Part shown: positions 52,009-63,175 of the stretch, piece after piece
Position numbering within the stretch: the stretch's first letter is position 1
Layout of the letters: each line of letters starts with the position of its first letter
From: Isochrysis galbana
Lineage: Eukaryota; Haptophyta; Isochrysidales; Isochrysidaceae
Direction of reading: 5' to 3'
Assembly (NCBI GenBank): GCA_018136815.1
Contig: CM030945.1
Location: 37,811-101,810, forward strand
DNA: 64,000 nucleotides
The notes under the pieces: model-generated
What the model was told of the DNA's origin: nothing
What the model saw: only the letters and a program-made list of their open reading frames with translations
Database searches by the model: none
Position numbers and translations under genes: made by a program

Positions 52009-53208
52009 CGAGCGCTACGAGCGACGAGGTGGACTGAAGGCCGAAGGATTGTGACGCGTGGCGTCGGAGAGTAGGGGCGAGGCTAGCTAGCGAGCTAGTG
52101 GCAGAGAGAGGATGAGAATGAGAGCTATTTAGGTCCGAGGTAGACACGGGAGGCTACAACGTTAGGTCCCAAAAAGATTCGGACACAGAACCACACACAC
52201 TAAACCAAACGGGTCGAAAACTAACCACACCTGGACGGACGGCCAAGCGTCGGCACCGGGCAATTCAGCAACGCGCAGACATGCGACAGAGAGGTCGGCA
52301 CAACGAGGACAGACCTCGCTGGGGAGCTATGACCGAGACACGGAGAGAAGACAAAAGACAGTCACGGAACGTTTGATGACATCGAGAGAAAGTAAGAGAA
52401 GAGGCGGTATACCAATCGACGAGACCTTGAGGCTTAAAATAACCCACAGGTTAAAAGTAAAAGCCTGCCATTGTATGGAATACGACAGTCATGCGTCATG
52501 CGTACGATGGTCAACGTCGAAAACAACGACGCAATACATAACAATAAGCGCGCGCACAACCCGGCAACACAAACACTAGCCAGACAAAAGGCCTGCCCGG
52601 ACTTCATACTCCGAACCGGGCCCAAGGTAGTGCACCTAGGCCGGACACCCGAAACCGAACAAAACGGGAATGATGGGGGGAAGGGAAAGAGAAAGATATG
52701 GAGCGAGGGGGAATAAGGGTGGTTTCAATATGGAGAACCTAGTCGGTAGTCGGTGTTTTAGCCCCGAATCTTCAGATTTTTTGGGTTTTTTACCTTTGCG
52801 CACAGCACTCTAGCGAGCAGTGGCGAGACAATCGTCCAATATGAGCGACCTTAGACTGCGTACCAATGTACCACAGAAGCCAGTGGGGCGAAACCCGTCG
52901 CTCGTGTACACACGCGAAGAGGACACTCATCAGCAGACTGTTTTGCGCGCTGGTAGCACTGCATGTCAAACGCCAGTGGACCCTCCCTTTCGGCTCGTTG
53001 CACGACGTAATCAGCCACAGCTCGTTCTCGCGGAGCTTGAGTGGTTGAGTGGCCAATAAACGGTATGCCAATACCAAGGCCTAACGCCGTTGACAAGCCT
53101 CTAAACATCGTACAAAAGACAAATTTGACCCCGCACAGCAGCACCGCCATGAACCGCGAGTGATCGTGCCCGGAGCCATCACAGCTGGACCCATCACAGC
53201 TGGACCTA
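52009..53208. other. Retroelement leader (minus sense) and intergenic DNA
   Basis: 52009-52775 is a ~730-nt leader upstream (on the minus strand) of the split ORF; its far end carries 'gaatcttcagatttttt' as at 59690. 52776-53208 has no supported gene; the minus frame at 52851-53225 overlaps the small membrane gene's 3' side and looks non-coding. Confidence 0.4.
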
Positions 53209-53577
53209 TCACTCAGCTCTTGCATTTGTTCTGTGGCTAGCAGCTGTTCTCTTGTTCACCCCTGGGCGACTGGGTCGGGGAATGATGGCATCGTTCCTAC
53301 ACACCACAAGAGCAACAAAGCAACAAAGACCTGCCGGTAGCCAAAGCAGGTGCAACACGAACGATAGCGCCACAAGCAAAGCCGCCAAACCATATTGCTG
53401 CGCAATACCGGCACCGTGATTTGTGCGTCTCAACGTGACAAAGAAGACTGCTGCGAAGAGCGCGCCGACAACGGCGTGCTTTGGATCAAGTGGATCGGAT
53501 GAAAACGACCTCCATGCACTCGACACAGCCGCTAGCAGTGCGAACACCTGCGCGGTCGCGGTGGAGCTGAATGCCAT
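53209..53577 (-). CDS. Small multi-pass membrane protein
   Basis: 122 aa starting MAFSSTATAQVFALLAAVSS. Three to four hydrophobic segments: VFALLAAVSSAW, AVVGALFAAVFFVTL, GLAALLVALSFVLHLLW and LCCFVALVVC. The C-terminal tail is basic (RPSRPGVNKRTAASHR). Single exon. Composition and start context look genuine. No family recognised; membrane location only. Confidence 0.55.
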   Translation of the reverse strand: MAFSSTATAQVFALLAAVSSAWRSFSSDPLDPKHAVVGALFAAVFFVTLRRTNHGAGIAQQYGLAALLVALSFVLHLLWLPAGLCCFVALVVCRNDAIIPRPSRPGVNKRTAASHRTNARAE

Positions 53578-53714
53578 CGGATAGCCAGACTGGCCGCGCG
53601 CGGCGAGGGAAGGAAGGAAGGACCCGACGGCCGCCCACCTGGGAATGCAATTTTAGGGTATGAATCAGGGTGCACGAAAAAAAAATCGGTTTAACAGTCA
53701 AGCCCTTCTACCTT

Positions 53715-54525
53715 CTACCGTGATGGAATGGCGGGCTGGACCACCTCCTCAGCAGAGAAAGGCGGGAGGACGGGCTTGGGCGAGTGCGAGCGCGACGACG
53801 GAGCGGACATGGCTGGGCGGTTCGGGATGGATAGGCTGGGGCTGAGGGAGTGGAGAGGTTTGGTACTGATAGAGTGTTGAGAACGAGGGATGAGAACGGG
53901 AACGAGAACGAGAACGAGAGCGACGAACGAAGAACGACGGACGACAGACGGTTAGGGTCCGATGGACCGACGACACGACACCACACTCACGTCAACACTC
54001 TCCACACTCACGTATCCTTATCACGGAACGCACAGGAAAACCTACTGACAGACCATCAGACCGAACAAGCAGGAAGAGAGGAAGAGAATGCCGACAAGAG
54101 AGCGACGGGGCGACGGACGATCCGACGGGGGCGACAGTTACGCACAGGAATAAGGAAGGAATCTTTCGAAAACCCTTAAGTGAGTTGATGAAGACCGAAG
54201 TAAAACAGCGCCACGATATAATCCAACGGCCAACACCTGAGGGGGAATCGGGGTCACACAAGGGGGCGGTTCCTTGCACCGGCGATACCTGAACGCGCGA
54301 CTTAGCCTAAAAACGCGAGGAGCACGCAAGGAGCAAGGAGGTGAGCCAGGTGAGGGGCAAGCAAGCGACAAGGGAGGCGACAAAGGAGGCGAGGGCAAAG
54401 ATGGCGAATGGCGAATGGGCGAATGTAGGATCCTGCGACGGTGACTAGTGGCTAGTGGCTAGCCTACAAGGAGGGAAACGCAGACAACTTCGAAAACACA
54501 AAAAGGTCGATCGCGGATGCGACAT
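53715..54525 (-). mobile_element. Retroelement leader plus short ORF1-like start
   Basis: On the minus strand it starts GTCGCATCCGCGATCGACC (54525), then has a ~715-nt leader and the ATG at 53810. The frame MSAPSSRSHSPKPVLPPFSA stops after 31 codons at 53715. Leader length and start match the copy at 19281-19987. Confidence 0.6.
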
Positions 54526-56380
54526 AATTGTCGAGTCGAGCGGAGCCGGAGGGCTCTGAGCCACTCCGTCGCGAGCAGCACCGGCGGCTAGCGCGGCGCT
54601 TTGGCCCTCCTCCCCACCGGGAGTCGGGTGAATGAAATTCTGGACTGGGTCGGGCAACCCCATTTGGGTGTCTGGACGGGGAACGAACGGCGAACGAAGG
54701 GCTGTGGGGCGGCGAGGCGCTCCTAGCGGCCCTAGTGTGTTGGGTTTTAAGAGATTGTTAGACCTACAAAGAACTCTTCCCTCAGGGAGGGAGCCTAGGC
54801 TGCTTGAGTGCCGCGACGCAGCGAACAACGACGGACAACGGAGCTGAGAACAACAGGATACACCGACTCACGAACACACCGGAATCATTCACCCAAACAA
54901 AGCAAATTATCAAGCAACCGCGACCCCAAATCACCGATAACTCAAACACGTCGCGAGAGACGGAGAGAGAGAGCGAGAGAGAGAGAGAGACTCCGCAGCG
55001 ACGGCCGGAGCGTGTCTCCGTTGTAACTTCCCCACGTAGCGGAGAGTCCGAAGGGGAGCGTCATGTCGCGCGACCACGGCGATCACTTTGGATACAGATC
55101 GCAACGAGATGTCTTCACGACCGAATAAATCTTGCCGTTGAGCGTGAACCTTCTAGACGCTTCTAACGAACAACCCTGAGTAGCAACCAAGGGGAAGAAA
55201 CACCAAAGGGGCCAAGGCTTGCATGTAGCTTGCATCAAGGGGAAAGATTCCCTCACCTAGGAAGCGAACCTACACCGATCTCCAAGGGGAGATGGCAAAT
55301 TAAACCTCAAATCTCGAGCGGCTAGAGCAACCGACTCGCTCGCCAAAACCTTGACCGAGAAGAAAGAAGCAAGGACCTACAAGCCAAGGGTAGCGGACCT
55401 AGGGAATGTGAGAGGAAATTTCCGAACGCCAACGCCAAACGCCGAACGCGGGGATTCAACGAAACCCTAACCAGGCCAAGCAGAACCTACGAAGAACAGG
55501 CCTGGACAACAACGAAAGTCAGCAGGTCCCAAGAAAGAACCGGAACCAAACAAGAAACAACAAGCCTTGCAAGAAGCTAAACAAGCCTTCACAAGGTAAC
55601 TCGAGAGCCTGAGACAAGCGCGCAGCGAGTGACAGGCGACCTGGCTCCTTTGGGTCAAGATTACCCGAAAGGAGGAAACCTGGAATCTAGACCTGACAAA
55701 CAGGCTAGAAGGAACGAAACAAGAACTCGAATTCTAGATCGCTAGGGACGAACCCTACCAACCTAGAAGTACCTGAGCTTCACCGTGTGGCCGCACGACG
55801 AAGGACCTGGAAATAAGAGCCTAGAAATCGCATCATCTAGGATGAATGCGACAATAATAATGAAACAACTGAATATTAATATTAGTGCCGCTGCTGCCAC
55901 TAGCCATGCACAAACATGCCAAGCCACGACACACACGACCGCATTATAATTATAACCCAAGGCGGGGGGAAACGACGGACCCCCAGCCCCGGCCCCTGGC
56001 CCCTGGCCCTTAGCCCTTACCCTTACGAGTTAAAGTACTCGTCAATCGTCAACAAAACTGGCTGCCCTTACTGTCGAATGAATGAATCCTTTATCCTTTG
56101 CGCATGCATCAGTCTCGTGAAAAAGGAACGAAGGGGGGGAGGGGAAGAGAAGGAAGGGCGTGGCCGGCGGAGAGGCGGAGAGGCGGAGAGGTAAACGGTT
56201 CCCTCCTAGACGATGGTCTTCGGGGTGTTTTTGTTTTCGGGGGGGGGATGGGGCGGGGCGCCTCCGCTTCCCGTAGCTTTGCGCCCCCCCCCCCCCCCCC
56301 CCCCCCCCCCCCGCCCGCCCGAGGTGCAAACCGGCACGAGTTCGCCCCCTCCCCCACCCGTCCATGATTCTACACACTAA
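54526..56380. other. Long gene-free stretch, repeat-derived
   Basis: 54560-54620 shares 'gcaccggcggctagcgcggc' with 5360-5385. 54790-55760 is C/A-rich on the + strand with 'gcaaattaaacct' as in the 43176 leader, so an old retroelement leader is likely. 55830-55960 resembles 12440-12590. No gene seen. Confidence 0.4.
56283..56313 (+). repeat. Poly-C run, ~31 nt
   Basis: Uninterrupted C homopolymer, seen also as C/G runs at 18270, 18800, 29950 and 49930. The length is unlikely to be exact in any assembly. Confidence 0.9.
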
Positions 56381-56640
56381 AGTTTATACTTAAGCCGCGA
56401 GGAGGAGAGACTCGCCGCCTCGCCGCAGAGACTCCCTTCGTGTGAGGCCGTCGGTCCATTCAATAAAAAGCTTCTCGAGTTCCCTCCCACGCCACGGCCG
56501 CCGCCTTTGCCATGCATTCGCGAGCACAGGAATGCCCGCCGTTGGCAGTTGGGAGTCGGGGGGAGGCGCACGCCATTGACCATGGCTGCGCCCGCCGTCC
56601 GCGCGCTCTTGTGCCAATGCTCAGCATGTTAGCTACTTCA
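56368..56640 (+). repeat. Hairpin-element 5' remnant
   Basis: 'actaaagtttatacttaagc' keeps the AAGT-TTAT-ACTT hairpin core, followed by a diverged body. No TSD or 3' end found. Confidence 0.4.
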
Positions 56641-56988
56641 CGCGGGGCGGCTGCCATTTGAATCCCGGCAGAGAGAGGCCAGAAGCCGAGCGCCGCCCCC
56701 CCCGCTGTGTTTTCCTACCCCCTTCCCCCCCCCCCCCGCGCCCCAAACCCCCGCGGCTGCCCGCCCTTCCCCCCGGCCGGCGGGCGAGTAAGTGGTTTCT
56801 TTCTTCCCATCGAGCTCCCCAGACGCCCCCCCCCTCCCCCCCCTTCCCCGTCCCCGCCCCCATCCTCGGCTCCGCACCCTTACTCCTTCAGGCACGCTGC
56901 TCCCTCTGCGCTTCCCTCTGGCCTCCCTCCCGTCCCCACCTCCACGCAGGCGCGCGACCCTCACCGCCGCGCGTGCCGCAGAACTGCG

Positions 56989-57088
56989 NNNNNNNNNNNN
57001 NNNNNNNNNNNNNNNNNNNNNNNNNNNNNNNNNNNNNNNNNNNNNNNNNNNNNNNNNNNNNNNNNNNNNNNNNNNNNNNNNNNNNNNN
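56989..57088. other. Assembly gap (100 N)
   Basis: Exactly 100 N, a conventional unknown-length gap, about 50 bp upstream of the secreted-protein start. Confidence 0.99.
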
Positions 57089-57141
57089 GGCATCACGCTT
57101 ACCGCGCTCATCCCCCCGCACCGCGCAGACCCTCCTCACCC

Positions 57142-57528
57142 ATGTCTCGTCTCCTCTTCCTCTCTGCCATGCTGGCCGTCCTCGCTCTGAGCGCCGCAAA
57201 GCCTGTCAGCCGAGAGCTCACTGACCCGAGCTCGGGGTACGCGGACTTGAACTGGACTCCAGACACTGGCTTCAACGCGCTCGATGATGCTCTCAACACG
57301 TTGGAAACACAGACCAAGGACTTCTTCACCATGATCTTGGACCAGATTGACAACCTGACTTCGCCATTGACGAATCTCATCAATTACATCTACACCACCG
57401 TGACTAACGTGTTCGACGGCGTCGCATACGCTGCCCGCGACATTCTTGCCCCGCTTCTCGCGTTGCTGGCGCCATTCGCCAACATCCTCAACCTTTTGGG
57501 TGCCCTCCCGTCACTTCTCAATCCTTAA
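57142..57528 (+). CDS. Small secreted protein, helical repeats
   Basis: 128 aa. A classical signal peptide (MSRLLFLSAMLAVLALSAA-K). The mature part has amphipathic helices with regular Leu/Phe spacing (FNALDDALNTLETQTKDFFT; MILDQIDNLTSPLTNLINYI; RDILAPLLALLAPFANILNL) and Asn-x-Thr/Ser sites (DNLTS, TNVF nearby). It resembles no family I know; the sequence could form a surface-active or membrane-associated helical bundle. The start is the first ATG after the gap and follows C/T-rich DNA; exons upstream in the gap cannot be excluded. Confidence 0.6.
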   Translation: MSRLLFLSAMLAVLALSAAKPVSRELTDPSSGYADLNWTPDTGFNALDDALNTLETQTKDFFTMILDQIDNLTSPLTNLINYIYTTVTNVFDGVAYAARDILAPLLALLAPFANILNLLGALPSLLNP

Positions 57529-58149
57529 GCGGCTCGACGACATTTGGCGTACTCAGGGCCCAGGCATACTCACTCGCCCCGTCCCATCTTTCTCGCGTGA
57601 TGTGGTCTTGGCCGCTGTTCACGCGGTGCAGCACTGGCACTCGCAGGCGCGCGAGAGGTTGTTCTTATGTCCAGGGCGTGCGCGCTACGTAGTGGACGGC
57701 CAGCTAGTGTCCACTTCTTGATCATGGCGCAATACAGTTATGGCGGATCTCGCAGTGGTAAATGTTGCGGACAGTTACTGGACTACTCTAGCGATACGCA
57801 GACGGCCAGCATCAAGTATTCCGGATGGCGATTCTTCCACTGGTCCGATATCCGTGGTTCGCTGGTGTGGCGCTTTGAACTGGCTGTATTTTGTGATTTG
57901 GCGGGCGGCGGTGACTAGGATGGTGGGATGGAGTACACTGTGAACCAAGCGGCAAGAATCACCGATAAGGATCCGCTCCAGCGGCTCAGTCTCCGGCAGT
58001 CGGGGGCTTTGCCTCGGGAGCGCCTCCGCGCTCATGCCTCCGCCTCGCTTGCTGCTGGCTATGGCCCCGCCCGCCGCCTAATCCATTCATAGATAAAGGG
58101 TGAGGCATAGTGCGGTAGAACATTGTCGAACGCTGCAAACACTAGGGCG
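57529..58149. other. Intergenic, no confident gene
   Basis: Frames of 70-90 codons overlap on both strands at 57446-57943, none with domain or splice support. Confidence 0.35.
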
Positions 58150-58165
58150 GTCATCCAAGGTTTTT

Positions 58166-59020
58166 TTAAAAAAAACTTTTAATATTCTCGCCGTGTGCGT
58201 GGCCGTGGGGTTAATTATCGTAGCCACGCCCATCTCCCGTCCTCCCCCGTACTTCCCGCCTTGCGGCAACTCCCCTCGTGCGCTACTCAAGGGCTCAGTT
58301 TGCGGGGGGGGGCTGGGTTGGGCGGGGTGCACCGGCCCCAAGTGTTCTGTTCACGTCTTCCTCCTGTGCCTCTGGGTGGCCCGTTTCACTTCTGATATAG
58401 CGTGGGTGTCGCGTCGTTGTCACGTCAGGCCTGACGTCACTGTCGTCCGGTAGGTGTCAGGTCAGTTGAACCTGACGGTGGACGGTGACCGTCAGACGTC
58501 TCGTCATCGTCATATGGCTGACCGATCTACGATTAAAAATATTAGAAAGGAATATATAAAAGGTACAAGATGTCAAAAAATGAGTGACTGGTGCCCATAG
58601 CACTATCCTTTCCAGCCATTGTCCGTGCAGACTCGAACGCGTGCCACGTGCAATCTAATTTGTGCCGCGACGCACTGTGCCACCGTAGCGTGCGTAACAC
58701 CCGTATTGTCGAATTTTGCACTATATAGCTTGTATTTTTATAAACATTAATTGGACCTGACGTCAGGTCTGACGTCACAGGTGTCAGGTTGTGTTAGGCC
58801 CCGTGGACATGACACCTGACGATAGGTTTGACAACCGGGGTCGATAGTGGGTTATCCTTCGCTCGTGGCGGTGTTGTTATCGCCAGGGGTTTGCTCGGAG
58901 AGGGAGATGTGTGCCTCGACCTCAGGCGATTCTCTCGGTGAGGCCGAGTGCCTTCGCCACAAGGCCGAGGTTGTCGTTCATTTTTAGTCTGCCCTTTTTG
59001 TCCTCAATAAAGATAGGGTT
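58166..59020 (-). mobile_element. LINE-like element, second copy, 16-bp TSD, interrupted by a MITE
   Basis: The direct repeat GTCATCCAAGGTTTTT (58150-58165, 59021-59036) flanks it. The sense (minus) strand matches the element at 23165-23834 from its ORF end through the 3'UTR to the tail. The match is interrupted at about 58420-58836 by sequence rich in GACGTCA/TGTCAGG words with short inverted ends, a probable MITE. Confidence 0.75.
58905..59003 (-). pseudogene. LINE ORF C-terminal tail
   Basis: About 32 codons, PIFIEDKKGRLKMNDNLGL then VAKALGLTERIA and stop, aligned without gaps to the tail of the frame at 23173-23496. 5' truncation removes the rest. Confidence 0.6.
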
Positions 59021-59149
59021 GTCATCCAAGGTTTTTATCGGGGATGAAACCTGACCATTTCAGTTTCAGAGTTGAGGAAATTTGAGGGGTTTTAGTAGGT
59101 AGTAGGGCGGTCAAACAGGGCTTTTTAAGTACTAAGTACTAATATGGTA

Positions 59150-59373
59150 GCCCGGTCACTGCGGTCGCGTACGATGAAACGAGTCCCATGGTGCAAGTGC
59201 GCCGAGCAGCTGGCAAACTCTGGATGCAGGACCAGAAGGCCGTCCTCTCACGCATCACGGACCTCGTCACCCAGGATCAGCCAAGCGACCTGGTCGCCTC
59301 CCAGCAGAACGACATTGACAACAGGATCGAGGACCAGGAGAATGAGAAAAAGACGAAGGAAGACTTCGACTGA
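59150..59373 (+). pseudogene. C-terminal fragment of an unidentified protein
   Basis: The frame VTAVAYDETSPMVQVRRAAG, then KLWMQDQKAVLSRITDLVTQ and an acidic/Lys tail to TGA at 59371-59373, has strong coding character. No upstream exon or start is present. Flanked by repeats, so it is probably a captured or orphan last exon. Family not recognised. Confidence 0.4.
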
Positions 59374-59439
59374 TTAGCCGCAGGTGTTCCGTGACGGCGT
59401 CTGAAAGGCGTGTTCCGAAAAGTGGGGTACCGTGGGGAA

Positions 59440-59555
59440 AAAGTTGCTATGCGCACGCGCCGCGTCCTCGCGCCTCCAAATCCATACTAACATAACATTC
59501 TGAGCAAAAAAAAACTATCGCCTGGCCCTCTTTTGACGGAACGCGACTTCACGTC
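59440..59555 (-). repeat. Solo end of Fanzor-type element
   Basis: Reverse complement reads GTCGCGTTCCGTCAAAAGAG then GGCCAGG, identical to the left end of the 32554 element for 27 nt. 'ttgctatgcgcacgcgccgcg' at 59447 echoes the internal array core. Confidence 0.7.
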
Positions 59556-59704
59556 AAGGTGTACGGGCAGGTGCGCTGAGGGGTGTCGTGATAGTACCGG
59601 GCTAGTGGGAGTAGTGGTACTAACGCTCAGTTGTTTAGCAGAGACAGGCTAACCTAGACCTAGTAGGCGAGTAGGCGAGTAGCCCAGAATCTTCAAATTT
59701 TTTT

Positions 59705-60152
59705 TCAGTCCCGGAATCCCGCCATGCCTGACGAGCCAGGTGTCCGAGTGCCGATATTGGGGGGAGGGGGCACTGCGCACTGCCCCCTCCCATCGATATT
59801 TGTCCCCCCCCCCAATGCACGCACCGACCCCGCGCACCCCAGCGCGTCCTCTCCTCGAGTCCACGCTGGGGGGGAAACCCCTTTCGGGTAAAAACATCGC
59901 AGGGGGGAGGGGTGCACTCGTGAAATAGGAGCCCAGAGCGCTAATCACTCTCGCCGAAGCGCGAGTGTGGCCGCGGCGAGCCGCGGCCCTTCCCCTTCCC
60001 TCCTGGCTCTGGCGCCCCCGTCTTCTCTCACCCACGCACGCAAAGCTTTTGACCGAGAGCCGAGAGAAAGAAGAGAATGCTATAACTATAAATGCCGAAC
60101 GGTGAAAGAGCAAAAGAGAAGCCTAACGAGTGTCGATTCGCGAATGCGACAC
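59705..60152. repeat. Composite of hairpin-element 3' part and retroelement leader
   Basis: 59705-60035 matches 62710-63010 with substitutions. 60036-60152 is the first ~115 nt of the leader at 43176, reversed. The junction is abrupt. Confidence 0.65.
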
Positions 60153-60502
60153 GCCGGCGCGCTCCATGGCAACTGACTAAAAAGTTAGTTCGCGATGTCG
60201 GTAGGAAGGAAGCGTAACCCCGGCAGTAGTAGGTGTTAGCCCAGAATCTTAAGATGTGTTTTTTATAGTCTGCTACTCTCACGAGTCTGAACTGCGCACT
60301 TACTAGCCGCAAGCCGATCAGATGAAGAATCCGTCAGCAGTTACGCCATCAGAGCACCATGACGGGCTTGGAACGCGCAGCGTACAATCAAGAGGGTGCG
60401 CTTTGGTTTAGTCGTGTCAGTTGGCTCGGGATTGTGGCAAGGTAAGAAAACTAGTCGCCAACGCAGTAGCAGAACGCAGCCGGGGTGCGGACCCCTCGAT
60501 CA
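60153..60502. other. Intergenic, no gene seen
   Basis: Contains the 'gcccagaatcttaagatgtg' word at 60240. Downstream flank of RFT1. Confidence 0.4.
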
Positions 60503-62334
60503 TCAATCGAAACGCTCCTTTGGCGCATGGGTGCTGAGTTGCCTTCTCATTGCTGACGAGTCCCATAGTGCCCTTCCGGCCTGCACTAATTCAAGCTCTG
60601 AAGCAGCCACTGCACAGGCGACACCTGCCAGGCTACACAATCCCACCACGACGTGCACAGCATGCCCAACAAGAGGGGCTCGAGGCCCCGCGAGCCAGCG
60701 ACCTGTCACGTTGGTGACAATTGCGGCGAGGGCCATCGAGGAAAGCACTACTAGACTCGGGCACAGCCGGAGGGGGCGCACAGGCTGCACTGGCTGCGTC
60801 TCGGAGCGAATAACACCATAGGATACGACGGTGCGCAGCGTCAAGTTGAGGACATTGGCCAGCACCAACCCGTATGTACCCGCGAGACGGACGCCAACCA
60901 TCGCGGCGATGGCAAACAGGAGTGTAATCCCAGTGGCAGCAGCAGCAACGCGTCGGAGCGTCCGTGGCGAAGCGGTGGCACTCACGTAAGCCTCAGACAC
61001 ACCGTTGAGCGACATCGCGCACACGTGAGCACAATAGACGGGGAGCAGGTGCGGCGCATCTGTATGCGTCCACGCTTCACCATAGAGCATGCGCAAGAGC
61101 AGCCACGAGTATGCCGGGCCGAAGGCGAGGAATAGAAGCCCGAAGATGGACGTGGCACGGAGCAGGACATGGAGGTGGACGAGCTCCTCAATGCTGCGCG
61201 TGCATTTGTCAGCGGTCTGGGCCAGCACAGACGATCTTTCGGCAGCTGCACGAGAGTAGTATGAGAAAGTCATCTCTTCAAGAGGCTGTAGGAGCATCCG
61301 TGCTGTGCGGTGAGGAGGAGAGAGGTGGTGCAGGGCGCCCATGAGCGGAGGTGCGTGCACTGGCGTAGGCGCAAGCGGTAGACCACATCGTGGGGGCGGC
61401 AAGGCATTTCGGGCTCGTCATCTTCATCTGGACAAGGTGAGCACTCGCGCGTTTCAGGAGTGAGGCAGATGGGTCTATAGCATGTTGTCATACCGACAAG
61501 CGACCCAAGATTCGTCACGAGCGCGTAGCTCCCCTGCGAGCTCATGGGTAGTGTCGCGACGAGGATGAGCCGTTCACCTTCCGTTAGCAGATACTTTTGA
61601 ATCGCCTGCGCGCAGGCCTCCGCCGTAACCCTCCACATGCTAGGAGCGAGCCAGCATAGCTGTCGGCCGTCGTCGCCATCGACAAAGCGGCGTGGCCACA
61701 AGGATGCGGTGGGCGCGTGCCGCGCGGCAACGACGTTCAAGAGGAGGAGGAAGCATAACGAGTAGGCCAGCTGCGCGCAGGCAAAAGCGAGTCCTAAGCC
61801 TGTCGGTTTGTCCGCGCTGCGCTGGGTGGCGCGCACGATCAGCAGCGCAGCGACAAGCGCCTTGACGACCAACGCCATACCCTCGGCAAAAGCGCGCTGC
61901 GGCAGCAACGAGTTGGCCTGCGCGTAGACCCAGCCAGGCTCGCATGCCGCCTCGCAAACTGCAGCGAGCGCCAAGATGAGTAGCGCCTGGTTCGCCTCTG
62001 CCGTCCCCATCAACTCATCCCAGCCGCCACCGACACCTGCAGCAGCGACGATCAGTAGTGCTCCGCCAGCCGCCGGCACTGAGAGCCATGCCACGTTGAG
62101 CGCACGGCAGAGGGGTGTGCCGCCACCGCCGGGGTAGACACGCTGTGCGACACGGCGAAATCCTTCCTTCGGCACAAAAAGCACACTCGCGCCCAGAAGC
62201 TGCAGCTGCACGTTTGCGAAACCGTACCATTCCGGCCCGAGTGAGCGGGCAAGCAGCGTGTTGAGCCCAAAGGAAAGGACACGAGAAAAGAGCTGCAGCG
62301 CGAGGAGGGAGCCGAGCCCACGCGCCAAGCCCAT
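60503..62334 (-). CDS. RFT1: RFT1-family lipid-linked oligosaccharide translocation protein, 2 exons
   Basis: Exons 62334-61494 and 61302-60503, phase 1, intron 191 nt (GTATGA...CAG), 546 aa, the usual RFT1 length. Multi-pass membrane protein (about 12 hydrophobic segments). Family hallmarks: LLALQLFSRVLSFGLNTLLA near the N-terminus, QKYLLTEGERLILV in the middle, and, made only by splicing, NLGSLVARMLLQPLEEMTFS (RFT1 consensus '..GSLVaR..fqPiEE'). RFT1 is needed for Man5GlcNAc2-PP-dolichol supply to the ER lumen in N-glycosylation; whether it is the flippase itself is debated. The start ATG 62334 follows a GAGGGC-repeat tract; longer in-frame extensions are low complexity. It fits with the secretory glycosyltransferase at 45701. 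Confidence 0.92.
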
Positions 62335-62639
62335 CCGAGTGCGGAGGGAGCGGGGGATCCAGAGAGTGGATGGGAGGGAGAGAAAGGGTGAGGGCGAGTG
62401 AGAACCCGAAGGAGAGCGAGAGGGCGAGGCTGAGGCACGCGAGAGGGCGAGAGGGCGAGAGGGCGAGAGGGCGAGCGCGGCTGGCCTCGGGCGCCTCCGA
62501 GAGCGCGCGGTCTCGGCCACTTTTCCTTTACTACTAGTAGAACTTCTTTTAGCTCGGTCACTCACTAGGAGTACTCGGCAATGGCAAACGCCAGACTTTC
62601 GAGATTTTTTTTGTAAAATCTGGGGTTGGGCTCAAAGCT

Positions 62640-63175
62640 CAAAATATAATAAAATAATTAATGTTATATCCTAGCCAACCCCACTAGCTAATTGGACACA
62701 ACTTTTCCGTCCCGGAATCCCGCCATGCCTGACGAGCCAGGTGTCCGAGTGCTACCGGGGGGAGGGGGCTTTGCCCCCTCCCCTCGGTATTTGTCCTCCC
62801 CCCAGTGCACGCACCGACCCCGCGCACCCCAGCACGTCCTCTCCTCGAGTCCACGCTGGGGGAAAACCCCTTTCGGGTAAAAGCAATGCGGGGGGGGGGG
62901 GGCACTCGTGAATAGGGGCCCAGGAGCGCTAATCTCTCCTCGCCGAAGCGAGTGGCCGCGGCGAGCCGCGGCCCTTCCCTCCTGGCTCTGGCGCCCCCGT
63001 CTTCTCTTACCCAAACGGGGCGAGAAGACACGTTTCTGCCGGAGGGGAGAGCTGCCGCTCCCCCCTCCCCTCCCTCTTCCCTTTTCCTCCTCTCTTCCCT
63101 GCGGCGGGGGCCCATGGCGCGCGCCTGCGGCCCCACTTCAGGTCCCCAGGAGGCCGGCAGGGGTCTAGGTAGATG
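62640..63175 (-). mobile_element. Hairpin-family retroelement, 5'-truncated
   Basis: 3' end (sense GGTTGGCTAGGATATAAC + AT tail) at 62640-62680, then body nearly identical to 9277-9640. It stops at ~63168 without the hairpin. No exact TSD seen. Confidence 0.7.

Noticed and set aside
57667..57943. Two overlapping 67-83-aa frames
   Set aside because: No start context, domain or splice evidence.
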